Source: Gnetum montanum (taxonomy: Eukaryota > Streptophyta > Gnetopsida > Gnetales > Gnetaceae). From it: 61,480 bases of DNA. A program made the position numbers and the translations under genes. The stretch spans positions 1 through 61,480 of the forward strand of contig MNCI01008883.1 in assembly GCA_015680685.1 (NCBI GenBank), written 5' to 3'. How positions within the stretch are numbered: the stretch's first letter is position 1; every line of letters begins with the position of its first letter. Of this stretch, positions 32,020 to 43,824 are shown one piece after another. A model generated the notes under the pieces. It searched no databases, was not told the DNA's origin, and saw nothing but the letters and a program-made list of their open reading frames with translations.

Positions 32020-34822
32020 AGGGTTACGGTTGGACGGTTGAATGAAGTTAAATGTCAAGCTGGCTAGGCATCCTAATGACATAGGGGATCGGTTTATTCT
32101 ATGCTTGTGGAGTGGAGGATTGGTGGTCATCAGGACGTTCAGGTATCCTAACAACATATGGAGTTGCCCTAGCTGGGGGTTGTACATCCGTAGCTACAAT
32201 CGCAGGTGATACTCAGACTACGTAGGGAGCGGGCCGAGTAAGAGGTGATTGTGTATTTGCGGCAGTAGTGGTAGGAGGTACATGTACTACGTATGGTTTT
32301 GGTGGTGGCGTGGTAGAGATTGCTACGACAGGGGGTATTCGGATGACATAAGGTTTTTGTGGGGAGTATGATGGTTGAGGCACAGGTGTTTGTACAGTGG
32401 GAGGAATATGCACTACAAATGGTTTCTTAGGAATTTGCTGCTCATGATCGGAATGGATGGTATTAATTCTAGGTGTTTCTGGTTTGTTATCAAAGTAGAT
32501 GGTGTTAATTATATATGGTGCTTCTTTAGTATTTAGAGGATCTTTATATATGCTCATGGCCTGGTTTTGTGGTTGGACCGAATTGGCTTCATCAAAAGTG
32601 ATTTGACCTCCGTCGATCATCCATTGGATATCTTGTTTTAGAGTGAAACAATAGTCAGTGCCATGTCCATTACGTTGATGATAATTACAAAAATGGTCCA
32701 TTCTAAAGCCTTTTGGAACTAGGGGCTCATCTGGCGTTGCCAGGCTTTGGTTCTAAACCAATTGATAGAACCGATCATGTCTTTGGATTGCTACGGGGGA
32801 TAATTGTTTATGTTTCATCAGTTTGGCCTTCAAGAGTTGGTCGAATAATTGTGAGGGTTTCATGGGCAATGACGTATATTGAGAGGGGTCCTTCCTCTCG
32901 AATTTTCTCACACGACCCGGTGTAGGATTTTGTGATGGGGACGATTCGAGCACAATAGCAGGAGTGGGTCTACCGTAATTAGTAGGGGCAGCTGGTGGTT
33001 TGCCTTGTTGTCCCACATTCTCTTGTTGTGTTTCCGCTACTGCCGCTATAGTTATTTTAGCCTTTTCTTTTTCTTTCTTATTATGTTGATTTTTAAAGGC
33101 TGAATAGGCAGGGTCGTGGCTGTTTTGGGCTGCCTCCTCTATGTTCTTGATTTGTACAAATGCCTGACTAAGAGTGTGTGCATTGAGATAATATAATTTG
33201 GACTTGACAAAATCATTGATAGTGCCTTTTAGGATGGTGAGGAGATACGTCTCTAGGATTGGCTCATGGAGCTCATTGAGGGCAGCACTCCACCGTTGAA
33301 TGAATTTTTGGACAGGTTTAAGCGGTGCTTGCTTGACCTGTATGAGGCTATCAAGTGTCGCTTCAGGCTTCAAGTTATACTTGAACCTGATAATGAATTG
33401 GTGTAACAATTCTTCTAGAGAAGATATTAAGTTTCGTGGTAAGGCTTGATACCAATCAAGTGCTCTCCCTATGAGGGACATGGGGAACACTTGCAGAATG
33501 GCATGTGGCCATGCCTGAAGTAGCATGCATTCTAATCTAAACGTTATAAGGCTAGCGTTGGGGTCTATCTCCCCATTGTATTTAGTCAATGTGGGTAAGG
33601 AAACACCCTTAGGTAGTGTCAGAGGTAGAACCGAAGAGCTAATAGGGTCATCATGATAGAAGTCCACTACCTTAAGCTCTCTGTCGGTGGCTATTTTGAG
33701 GCGTTTGACCTCATCAATTAGCTCCTGCATTAGCTTTTTGGCATTAGCCCAGTCTTGGGAACTAGGTGAGATAGTAGGTTGATGATGTTGTACAGTATAC
33801 AAGTTAGATTGTTGGACAGTGGGCTGGAAGGAAGAAAGTTGTGTGGTTGGAGGCTGCGCTTGCGGAATGCTTATAGTGGGTGGTACTAGGGGAGGTGCAT
33901 TGTAGGTAAAGGGCTACTGTTGTTGTTGTGGTTGTACTTGAGGAATGTTAGCGGGTAAAATTTTATGAGGCAGTATGTTATAGTGAGGGGGTTGATGCGG
34001 TTGAGCACCAATTGCAGCCCATTGCCCGATCACGCTTTGTGTTGGGACACTCTGAACTTGTTGAGTTACAGTGGTGAAAGGGGCTCCTTGGGTTTGGAAC
34101 CGCGGTATATAATGAGTGGATGTAGAAGCTAGTATCACATGTGGCATCTTGATCACTCTGGGTGGGAAGGTTACTCCTACATTATTTTGAGGAGGTTGTA
34201 TTTGTGAGAATGGGGATACTGTTGTAATGAGGGGGATAGCAAGGGGAACTGTGTTAAGTTGTGTATCAGTTACAGGAGGGATAGGGATAAGCGTGGATGG
34301 TTCCTGTTGAGGTATCTATGCTTGGGTGACTTGGAACAACGGGTTTGCATAGGTTTGTGAGTTGAGGGTATGGTATGAATCTTCGTGCTCGGACTGAGCT
34401 GCAAAGTCATCCTCCTTTTCCAATTGAGGATTTGCCACAGATTGATCTAGAGACTGATTCCTTAGTAGGAGGAGCTGTGAGATGAGCTCAGAGTAGTGCT
34501 TTGGGAGAAGGATGATATCATACGAGGAAGGAATGAACTCATGTCCTCCCCTATGAAAGAGTTCATATTGTCTTTTAACCTCCATTTCAGTTTGATCTAT
34601 GGCTAGGCCGACTTGTATTTTTACGCATATGAAATTGTAATGCTCTTGGGTTATAATGTTAAATGATGGGTTCCTCCCTTGCAATCTGAGAGACCGGCAA
34701 AGCCCTGTTGTGGGTTGTACTACGGGTTGTTGAACGACCATGGGGCCTATGATATCTGTGATGGGCTTGGTTGAAGCATTGGGGTTCGCAGTGTTCATGA
34801 TGAGCGGTTGTGAATATAACAT
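32020..34822 (-). pseudogene. gag of element G
   Basis: One broken frame runs from ATG 34822 (MLYSQPLIMNTANPNAS). An N-terminal domain (to 34316) is followed by a Gln/Pro-rich linker (34156-33914) and the Retrotrans_gag core at 33802-32753, with IGRALDWYQALP and HQFIIRFKYNLKPEATL. After a TAG comes the knuckle FCNYHQRNGHGTDYC, the CX2HX4HX4C form common in plant Ty3 gag, at about 32697. A Pro-rich repeat region (KPYVIRIPPVV, KPYVVHVPPTT and similar) follows to about 32020. Gag forms the virus-like particle and binds RNA. The few stops are mostly TAG. Confidence 0.85.
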
Positions 34823-34879
34823 TGTGGAAGGGATATGAAACTGGTATACTTATCAGAGCATACATCTAAGTTCGCAACG

Positions 34880-35490
34880 TACAACATATAGACTGGATCT
34901 CAACATATAGGCTTCAACGACCAGCGTATAAAGATAGTGTACAACGTACAGGTAGACTGAGCAGCGTGTAAACAAATTCTACAACGTACAGCGTAGACTG
35001 AGCAATGTTTAGACAGGGTCTACAGCGTGCAGCATACAGGTAGGCTGAGCAGCGTGTAGACAGGGTCTACAGCATACAACGTACATGTAACGTGTAGATA
35101 GGGTCTACAACATGCAACGTATAGGTAGGCTGAGCAACGTATAGACAGGTTCTACAACGTACAGCGTACAAGTAGCGTGTAGACAGGGTCTACAGCGTGT
35201 AGCGTATAGGTAGGCTGAGCAGCGTGTAGACAGGGTCTACAGCATACAACGTACAGGTAACATGTAGACAGGGTCTACAGCGTGTAGCGTATAGGTAGGC
35301 TGAGCAGCGTGTAGACAGGGTTTACAACGTACAGCTTATAGGTAACATGTAGACAGGGTCTACAGCGTGCAGCGTATAGGTAGGCTAAGTAGCGTGTAGA
35401 CAGAGTCTACGGCATACAACGTAGACTGAGCAGCATGTAGACAGGGTCTACAGCGTGCAACGTACAAGTAGGCTAAGCAACGTATAGACG
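34880..35490. repeat. Leader hairpin array of G with 85-bp higher-order period
   Basis: Alternating units of about 46 and 39 bases each contain TGTAGAC-AGG-GTCTACA, a 7-bp-arm hairpin. The long unit adds AGCGTATAGGTAGGCTGAGCAGC; the short one adds GCATACAACGTACAGGTAAC. The hairpin recurs near 35011, 35057, 35096, 35142, 35181, 35227, 35266, 35313, 35351 and onward. It lies between the primer-binding site and gag, in the untranslated leader. Confidence 0.9.
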
Positions 35491-35606
35491 CTAGGAATTC
35501 TATAGAACCAGGTACAGATCCGGGAATTTCAGAGCCCGGTTTGGTGTTGGTGCAATGTGAATCTGGGAAGACCGGGGTATGAGATCAAAGTAAGTTTAAA
35601 CAGTTT

Positions 35607-35623
35607 CAGGCTCTCCTAGCGCC
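35607..35623 (-). other. Primer-binding site of element G
   Basis: The minus strand reads TGGCGCTAGGAGAGCC, six bases from the LTR end. The first nine bases agree with the putative site of F. Confidence 0.65.
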
Positions 35624-35629
35624 ATTTTT

Positions 35630-37064
35630 TATACTGTCCAAAATCGTCAGTCTCCAGCTGGAATGAAACAGAAACCAGGAGATCCTCGGACAAGCACAAA
35701 AGACCCTACCTTTGCTTGAGGGCAAGCTGGAATTAACGAAGGTAGAGTACCTTGAATGGTCCGCACGCAGATCAGACAAGGATTTCCCCGAACCTACACC
35801 GTTATATTGTACGCTGGGTTATACGTAAACGGCATAACTAATGTTAAACGGAGCGTAAATGTAAGGGAACGTAAACAATAAGCATACAATAATGAACAAA
35901 AAACTGTAACAAATCTTAGCAAAAGAAATGTGGCAATATTATTGTGAAACTGAAAGTTACAATGCACCGGTCTAACGCAGTTGTGAATCTGACACAAGGT
36001 GGACGAAGAGCCCTGGTGGATGTAGAGGGATGATGGTGTGCTGGTTTGAACTGCAGGCACAGCGTGAAGGCTGTATGCTCAACGTGCAGGGTTGATGTCC
36101 AGCGTATAGGATGCAGGGTTCTAGATTTTCTCAGTGTGGGTTGCCCAAATTTTTTCCAAGATGCCTCCAATTTTTCCAACCCTGATCTGGTCAAAAATCG
36201 GGGTTTTTATACAAGTTTGGATATTAGACTCAGGTCTGAGAGGGGATGATTGGCTGTGGAGTGCTGGACTCTCGGGTCAGGTGACATGTGGCGCATTGAC
36301 CAAGTGCGAAAGAATGAAATTTTACAAATGTATAGTGTGTTGCACGCCAGTGTATACATGCTGGGCATGTGAACTCGGCGTACAGACTTAACTAAAATAA
36401 AAGAAGTCATTCGGCCCTCGGATTTGAATTCGGATCTCACGAGAATGCTACCTGTGGACGTTCAACTCGGTTGGCTTTGATCTGACACAGTTTTGGAGAG
36501 CTTTGATTAGTATACGTTGTGCTACACACTGGGCGTACATTGTACATGCTGGGTGTATACGTTGGACGTACATGCTGTTCATACACGCTAGGCATGTAGG
36601 ATGTACATGCTTAGCGTATGAACTCCAAAGTGCATGATGTCGAGACCAGAATTTGACTTTCTGGAACCCATGATGACACTTGATAATTGCTCTGTTCCTG
36701 TGAGTTGATGCCTTATACAAAATCTTGCTCTGAAGTGTAGTTTCCATGCCGTCTTTGGGATCGCATGTTGGGCATACACATCAGTTGTACGTGCTGAGTG
36801 TACATGTGGGGTGTGCACGCTGGGCGTATACACTGGATACTGCATACTTAGTGAAAACCCAATATCTTGAGCTCCGAAGTCATCATGTTTGATGCCAGAT
36901 GTCGTCGTGGTCGTTTGTGGATCCCAAGGAACCATTTCTTGTTGAGTTCGACTTTGCTTGAAGCTGTCTGTAGGGCCCTCAAGCTTCAGTCATGCTGGGG
37001 AGCATCATGACTTAGCTCGACTCTTGTTGGAGAAGTACTAAGCTCAAAGTTTTGTAGTATTTCA
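35630..37064 (-). repeat. 5' LTR of element G
   Basis: It begins TATACTGTCC (CA to TA change at the terminus on the minus strand) and ends GTAGTATTTCA on the plus strand, directly before GGAAC. A minus-strand TATA box (TATAAAAA) lies at 36204-36211 and would start the element transcript. It is slightly shorter than the 3' LTR because of fewer internal word repeats. Confidence 0.9.
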
Positions 37065-37069
37065 GGAAC
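37065..37069. repeat. Target-site duplication of G, right copy
   Basis: GGAAC, identical to 17754-17758. Confidence 0.9.
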
Positions 37070-37446
37070 AAGTAGTGGAGTAAGACTAGAAAGATAAGAA
37101 GATCACCCCTTCTATCTAGTTTATTAGTCTATAAGAGAAGGTTAAAGAAATATAAGAGTACAACCACCAAAAGGAATTCTATTAAGATGGTGAATCCACA
37201 ACTAGTTAATCCTTGGAAAAGAGTTACACCATTAGGATTTCAAAACTACAATGATATTCCTAAGGCAACTTATAAATACTTACATGAGGCTTTTATTCTT
37301 GAAAAAGCTTACTTAGCTGAAGAGTATATTCACTTATTTGAGATAGCTTTTACTCATAAAAATGATCAACATCAAGATCAAGCTTGTAAATTTTTTATAT
37401 CAAATTTAAAGGATATGGCTCAAATCTAGCATTCAAACTTGCCAAG
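37070..37446 (+). pseudogene. Element F gag, second fragment
   Basis: This segment resumes F after G. A plus-strand frame from 37187 (MVNPQLVNPWKRVTPLGFQN) runs 80 codons with a helical, Ala/Leu/Glu-rich end before a TAG at 37427. It stops at the A insertion site, whose duplication CCAAG occupies 37442-37446. It is out of frame with the first fragment, so at least one frameshift lies between them. Position and composition suit a gag N-terminal domain; no motif is diagnostic. Confidence 0.55.
37442..37446. repeat. Target-site duplication of A, left copy
   Basis: CCAAG, repeated at 44672-44676. Confidence 0.9.
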
Positions 37447-38239
37447 TGATGAGTGGCGAGGTACCCCTACACTCAACCATACGAATACGAGCGTAACACA
37501 TGCGATTCAGTCGAACTCCATAGACTAAGTGCCTACATGCCTCATGGAACACTTAAGGTTAATTATTTGTTGTCTTCCCAAATTTACTTGTACTTTTCAT
37601 GGTGTATGGTTAAGTAAGTTTGAGGTATATGATTTTTATGTTTTATCTCCTATGCTATTAAGGTGAAGGGTTGAGAGACTAATTGACTAACTCTAACTAA
37701 TGAACTAAGTCTAAATTAACCTAGCATCAGCATCCGTTCTCACTTACCATACACACCTTGAACCAATGCAACCATGGCTACCAAACGCTAGTCATTGCTG
37801 GGATCACCACGCGTAACACATGTGCTCGAAGCAGTCGTATTGAGGCAGTTAACTAGGAGAGAAGGGTTGAGAAAGATTTAATAACTAATAAAGAAATTAA
37901 ATAACAGATAATAAATAACAATACAGAAAATCCTTATTAGCCTATTCCATGCACTGCAAGGTTTATCGAAGAAGCTCATCTTTATTACCGTACACAAACT
38001 TGTGTTCAGGTACAATGTTTGCTCGAATAAAGATCTGTTCACTTTAGGACTCCTATTGCGGGCACATGGAAAATATTCTATCTCTAGAGTGATCAATCTA
38101 CTAGAGTTTCACTACGGTCTAGCCTAGAATAATAAAACAAGGGAGAGCTGCCTCTTATTTATAGATATGACGACGCATTGTGATATTACATACGCGATTT
38201 CGCGGGGGAAGACGTGATACGCGATATCGCGTCCCATCA
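37447..38239 (-). repeat. 3' LTR of element A
   Basis: 793 bases, plus strand TGATGAGTGGCGAGG to GCGTCCCATCA. A minus-strand TATA box (TATAAATA) lies at 38156-38163. The U3 end holds GCGATATCGCG words, fewer than in the 5' LTR. Confidence 0.9.
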
Positions 38240-38253
38240 TACCCCCATGACTA
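38240..38253 (-). other. Polypurine tract of element A (box 1)
   Basis: The minus strand reads TTAGTCATGGGGGTA ending at the LTR. Near copies occur at 38780 and 40385. Confidence 0.75.
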
Positions 38254-38779
38254 AATGAAAACTCATCCTCGAGTCCCTTACAATAATATTGGGAAGGTAT
38301 GGGATTATTGATTAAATGGAACTAATGGGATGACATGTGAATAGATCATCATTACAAGACTTGACAAAACTAGTGTTAATGACAACAAGAGTAAACACCT
38401 TATTACATTGACATCAAGCCTCATTTGGCAGTTGAGAAAGAGAGAGAAAAAAAAGTGTTGCTGCAGCCAACACTAAGATTACATCTTTCATTGTCCATTC
38501 GTAAGTGCACCATCGGTCTTGCTCCTTGCATAGCTGCTTCCAGCACTGCTCCATTCCAAGTGTTCCTTCAAGATCCCTTCCATTGTTGCATGATTGTCAT
38601 CTGCACACACAACACAATCTTATATTAGCAAGGGTAAATAAATCATCATGTAATTGATACCTTGCTTCAGTGTAAGTCCATTGCCTAGGTTGTGTTATGG
38701 TTGATATGGATCTGGAGATATATTAATGATGACTACCAAAGGTGTAGGGGTTAGGAAAAATCAAAAAAATTGGGCCCCA
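38254..38779. other. 3' slot of element A, no ORF
   Basis: This is the slot that holds an accessory ORF in B (51058-51654) and D. No frame of note is seen here. A 67-codon plus-strand ORF at 38425 has no match in relatives. Confidence 0.5.
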
Positions 38780-40400
38780 TACCCCCATGACTAATTGCGA
38801 ACCTCCGGTAGTGTTAGAATGCAGAAAAAAAAAGGAATAAGAAAGATAGATAAAAAGGGACAACTATGNAAAAAAAAGGGAATAAGAAAGATAGATAAAA
38901 AGGGACAACTATGACATCGATGAAATGAATGTCAAGATGGAAATGAAAAAAATAAATTAGATTGCAAAAATGTTAGGTAAAAGAAGTTAACTGGTGCACC
39001 AAATAGGAATGTCAGTGGGTCTTCCCCAAAGTAGGCTCATGCCCTTAATGCCCTAACAAACCCACATTCAAAGAGTCCGTAGGCTCTGGGAATGTCATTT
39101 GGAACAAGAGTTAAAGTCTTAACCACAAGAATTTACCAAAAAGAAAACAATGCATCAACCAAAATATACACTAATGATACAACCGGCAATGAGGTGAATA
39201 ATGGAGAGAAGGATGGAGAGAAGAAAATGGAATGGAATTCCAAGAACAAGGTGGTATACAACCCCTTGTGGATGTCATGATTAATATGACTTAGAAAATC
39301 CCATTCCAAGTCCAGCCTTAAATAAACCACATCTAGTGATTTTACATCAATGCATTCAGTCAATCCCTCACCTTGAGGTAACAAGAATGCCTTCACCCAA
39401 GAGTCACCACCATTCCGACGAAACAAATGAGGAGAGAATGGGAAGCGAGAAGGGCCTTAGTTAGAGGGAACATTTTTAGTTCCATAACCGATGCTTGTAG
39501 CCCAAAGGATTATTTTGTCTAAGGGGTGTGCTTTGAATTCTCACTTCTCTTTCTTTCTTTCTTTCTTTTTTGTTTTTGTGTTTTGTGTTTTTATGCACGA
39601 GAACCACACCATGCAAAGACTTCTTATTTTTATTGCTTAGCTTCCTGATGATTGGGTAACGTCGAAATGGTAAGAAAAGTCAAGAAAAAAACATCCAAAC
39701 ACCCAAGAGAATGGCCAAGACAAAAGCATCAAGTTCCCTTGAATTCACACCCTTTTCAATCCTTGAGTCCTTCCTTAGTTTGAGAGGTACCCAGTCATCG
39801 ATTCATTAGAGTTCTTATTTAGAAAGGAACTATACATTTCCAAGTCGAGAGAGACCATAGAAACTGATGGATGGATAGATGAAGTGAACTCATTGCTTGC
39901 CATATCAAAAGAAACATACCTTAGTATCAACATCAAAACTTAAAGGTAAAAACCAAACATTAGTAGTCAACATGAAAACAGTTCATACCATCATGAAGAA
40001 CACTTATTGGGTGACAAACTTACAAGGTGGATGACACACGCACACACACACAAAAATGAAGAAGTATAACGATGTTGAAAGACAAAAACAAGAAGAGTTA
40101 AAGAAATTTGTAAAACAAAAACATGTAAAGAAAAAACAAGAAAAGTTAAAGAAATTTGTAAAACAAAAACAAGAAAATTTAAAGAAATTTGTAAAACAAA
40201 AACAAGAAAAGTTAAAGAAACTTGTAAAACAAAAATGTGTAAGACAAAAATGTGTAAGAAAAAAAACATGTAAAACAAAAATGTGTAAGACAAAAACTTG
40301 TAAAAAAATGTGTAAGACAAAAATGTGTAAAACAAAAACTAAAGAGAGCTAAGGGCCCTAAATGATTAGCATAAGTGGCCATCTCCCCCATGACTAAATT
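38780..40400 (-). repeat. Conserved non-coding block of element A
   Basis: It is bounded by polypurine-like boxes at 38780-38795 and 40385-40397 and aligned with 631-2060 (C) and 51965-53440 (B). It has a CA repeat at 40030-40050 and a single-N join at 38869 flanked by a 46-base direct duplication. No conserved frame. Confidence 0.65.
40070..40345. repeat. A-rich minisatellite
   Basis: Tandem AAACAAGAAAAGTTAAAGAA-ATTTGT and later AAAATGTGTAAGAC units of about 33 and 14-16 bases. They generate a lysine-rich plus-strand ORF and a Phe-rich minus-strand ORF, both artefacts. B and C have simpler A-rich tracts at the same place. Confidence 0.8.
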
Positions 40401-40653
40401 GTAAGGGAGAGATCCGAAATAATGAGCATTTGTTTGAATTTTGTAGAAGTCCCCAACTTCTCCCAACTGATGTTCTTAGATTAAGGGGTGGAAGTTGGCG
40501 ACACTCATATTCCAATGTGTCTATGCCTTCGTTGTTGGCATGGATTATTTTCCCAGTTCATTCCATGCATGTTTGTTGGTTGCTCTTTCGACTAGCTGTC
40601 AACCACAGGGTGTCTACTACCTTTATGGTTACTACATACAGGCATCTTTGTCT

Positions 40654-41109
40654 CTAAGTTTCAAGGGCACACCTATTGCATGAAGGAGATGTTGTGCATT
40701 CCTCCATGTCATCACCTGATGAATCACTGTATGTGATGCATGGAAATTTCTTCTTCTCGATCTTTTCATAAATATTAACCTTAGATATCTCCAAGGAAAG
40801 ATCACGGATCCTAAGGAATGCATCTATTGTGCTTAGCCATGCCCTTTCCATTATAATTGGGAAGTCCCCTTCGTTGTTGTTAACTTTAATCACTAGGAAA
40901 TCAGCTAGGTATGACCAACCACCCAGAGTGGTGACAATGTCCTCCACTAATCCCAAGGAAATGGTGATGGACCGATCTGCCAGCTCCAGTTGAATGTTGC
41001 TCTTCTTAAGTTGGGGCAGGTTCCAGGCTTGATACATCTCTTGTGAAATTAAGTTAACTCTAGAACCTGAATCAAGAAGAGCCTTATGTCATTCGTTCTT
41101 GGAAATTTG
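40654..41109 (-). pseudogene. Aspartic protease of element A
   Basis: The minus strand encodes ALLDSGSRVNLIS, the D-S-G active site (Asp-Ser-Gly codons at 41073-41065), followed by IQLELADRSITISLGLVEDI and FPIIMERAWLST, corresponding to the ILGRPWL block of plant Ty3 proteases. A TGA at 41091-41089 interrupts the frame eight codons before the active-site Asp. The tail (to 40654) is acidic and Ser-rich. It would process Gag. No RT follows, unlike an autonomous element, and B lacks this domain. Confidence 0.8.
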
Positions 41110-43679
41110 GAGATAGATTAAGGGACTTCTAGGGTTAGTTAGTTTCTTGGGAAGGTGGCCTACCTTGATCCAGTCAATTACGGTATGCGTTAACATAACC
41201 ATATGCATTAAGCTGTGATTTTGGATTGAAGGGTGCTCCAAAGCTTTATGTGTTGGAGGAGCATACCTAGACTCAACCTCTTGTTGTTGTGAGAGCTTGT
41301 CTAGGCTTTTGGTTCTGAAGAAAGCGGTTGTCAGAACTAGTAGTGGATTGAATGTTTACGGCTCTCATAGCATGGCATTGCTACGGTTGAGTGGGGAGTT
41401 CCCCTTGCATTGTTGGAGTAAGGGGTGGTGTGGGAACTATTGGTGGAAGAGGTGTGGATGAACTTGGATGATGGAGTGAATGTGGAATGTCTCTCAAAGG
41501 AGAAGGAGTCCTCCTAAAGTACCCCCGAACTTGGTAGTGACGTTGGGGAGTTGTGTGACCCATAGAGTCACTTGGAGAAATCAACTGCTGCACATAATAT
41601 CCATATGGGTCTGGCTGTCAGTAAGGTACTACTGTTTTGGCGGTGGCATCCCCCATGACTGTGGGTGTTGTCACTGCTGATGTTGTCCAATGGATTGTGG
41701 TGGAGTTCCACTTGGATAGTACGTTAATGGTTGGTGGAACTACCTTGGGGTACCTTGAGGATAAGGTAACCTTCAGGGTGTCTGCCATTTGTTGAGTCTC
41801 AGGTTGAGTGCATACACCCCAAACTCTTGTAGATGTGAGATGATTGGACAACATCCCTTAGGATGGTCATAGTGGTAGATCTCACATCCACTGTCATCAT
41901 CTATGTTAGAATCCACAACCTCATCAGAGATATTTATTTTCCCCTTACCCTTGTTATGTGCAGGGCCTGAATCTCTCCTCTTTGTCTTATCTTTGTCACT
42001 ACTTTGTTCCACCTTAGACTCTTCTACAATTTTTAGGATAGTTTCAAGTCTAGAGTCTAAGGAATCCCACAATTGGTCCACCTTAGCCGAGACTTCTGTT
42101 GTTAGTTTTTGAATCGGCAAGCTTTTTCTGTTCACCAACTCTTCGAGTGGTGACTCATCCTCGTCATCGCAAAATTTCACTCCCTTATTTCAAAGAGAGG
42201 GATCAGAGTTATATTCTTCAACACTTTATCTTTTTCATAGCTCACCTTCTTCTTTGGCTACTTGCTCCAACAAGCGATGTATCTCATGGGCTCTAAGTTC
42301 TGATAGTCTCCCTTGGGCATAAGTCCCAAGGGTTCTCCTAGTTTCATACCTTAGCTCATCTATGATGTGGCAGAGTTGATCCCGCTGTGTGTAACCATGG
42401 CCTAGGAAACAATATAACATTGCATAGTAGTGGCCCATGGTAGCATCCAAGGGTTCATGAGTACCTTGCTTCCATCCTTGGATCTACTTATGCAAATTAG
42501 ACACTCCGGAGTATGTTTGATATTTATCATTGAAGAGTTCTAACATTGTACTCCACCTCTTGATGGTTTCCAGTTCTATGGACCGGTACCAACTCTCTAC
42601 TTTCTTGATGAGTGTCCTAGGAAATAACTTTAGTATCTGCCACTTGTTTTCTATGTTTTGCAAGGCACAGGCATCATGGAATGCCTGTAAATGATGTTGC
42701 GGATCTGCGTTGTATCCCCCTTCGAAGCATGGGATATTGTTCATGTCTAAGCGCTTGATCCGACTATCTTTTAAATGCCTTGTTGGAATTTTATAGCCTC
42801 TGTTATATCAAGCATACTTCGGGTGGCAAGTAGGGGCTCATCATGATCATCTCTTTCATGACACCTATGATGTCTATGTTGTTCCCTACTTTCCCTTCGT
42901 TCATGTCCTTGGCCTCTCTCTCGACTCTCTCATTTTGCCTACCTCTATCCTCACCATTATGCTCTCTATGACTACACCCAAAGGTGGAAGAAGAGGGTGA
43001 ATGATGTGAAGAAGGGGAAGAAGAAGGAGAACCATTACCATGATGATGTTTCCTACCTTCTCTTTGGCTACTACGGCCTTGATCGTGATGACGATCAAAG
43101 TGCCTATCCTTGTTATGAGTTGTTGTTCCCTCCGTGAACAGTTGGTGTTCATGGGGATCAGAACCAAGGTTTTGTATCATGGATTGTAGGTTCTAATACC
43201 CCACCTCCTCACTATTGTTAGGAGGGGGAACATCTTTCGATAGAGAACTTGTTATAAGTGGTTCACCATCTCCTATTTAGGACGTGCAGGACCTCTTTGC
43301 CCTTCAACAATGTATGTTGGCTCTCTTGCCTTGAGTCCCTCATATGTTGTGTTGATGTAGGATAGTAATCCCATCTGTCAAAATTTTTTGCAACGTATTC
43401 AGCATAGAGCTGAGTCATGTCGTTCTGTGCCAAAGCATGGAGGAGCATGTTGGGGACTGCACGATCTGGAGGTAACACGATGTTACCTTGCAAATCTATC
43501 CATCGCAGCTATTCATCTTGATGAAGGATAAAGGTAAAGTCTAGTATGTACTCATCGGGATGAGTATATACCACTCGGTATTGTTGAGGAACCGATGGAT
43601 TTTGGTTATGCATTTTAGATTGCCGACTATCTCTAGTATTGTCCCTAGGTGGTGTAATGCTCTTGTGAGAAGAAGACAT
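41110..43679 (-). pseudogene. gag of element A
   Basis: It starts at ATG 43679 (MSSSHKSITPPRDNTRDSRQ). An N-terminal domain (43493-43263, ending HVLNRRW) and a His/Arg/Ser-rich linker (43180-42803) are followed by the Retrotrans_gag core (42744-42235), with HHLQAFHDACALQNIE, KLFPRTLI, W-Y-R-S and ETRRTLGTYAQGRL. An acidic segment then leads to the knuckle CEIYHYDHPKGCCP (about 41880), where the second Cys of the family's CX2CX3HX4C is Tyr. A Pro-rich tail lies at 41593-41381. Stops include a TAG after HQDE. The plus-strand ORFs here are shadows. Confidence 0.85.
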
Positions 43680-43805
43680 TGTTATTTAATTCGGTGTGCT
43701 AATTAACTGCTATATAATTTTTTTGTTTAATTAACCCTAAGGTTCGTTTAAGCTCCCAATGATGTAAATGATCTTTTATGTTCTACTTAGCGCACAAACA
43801 TTTAG

Positions 43806-43823
43806 TCCTCGGCAACGACGCCA
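43806..43823 (-). other. Primer-binding site of element A (tRNA-Asp)
   Basis: The minus strand reads TGGCGTCGTTGCCGAGGA, the complement of the plant tRNA-Asp 3' end with two transitions at CpG/CpNpG sites. Confidence 0.85.
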
Positions 43824-43824
43824 A

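Larger units (their letters stand above)
17759..37064 (-). mobile_element. Element G: 19.3-kb Tat-lineage Ty3/gypsy element carrying an antisense gene
   Basis: LTRs at 17759-19239 and 35630-37064, flanked by GGAAC on both sides, bound a minus-strand element. Its order from the 5' end is: primer-binding site, hairpin repeat array, gag, protease, a 6.4-kb block with an antisense gene, RT, RNase H, second RNase H, integrase, repeat arrays, polypurine tract. The second RNase H, with the TNNIAEYEGLL and VRGDSQLV motifs, marks the Tat branch (which includes Ogre and Retand). Ogre elements are known to have an intron between protease and RT, so the antisense gene sits at a position that may be spliced out. 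The coding blocks contain stops, so this copy is dead. Confidence 0.9.

Noticed and set aside
40056-40352. Lysine-rich plus-strand ORF and Phe-rich minus-strand ORF
   Set aside because: Both come from the A-rich minisatellite, and no relative keeps either frame.
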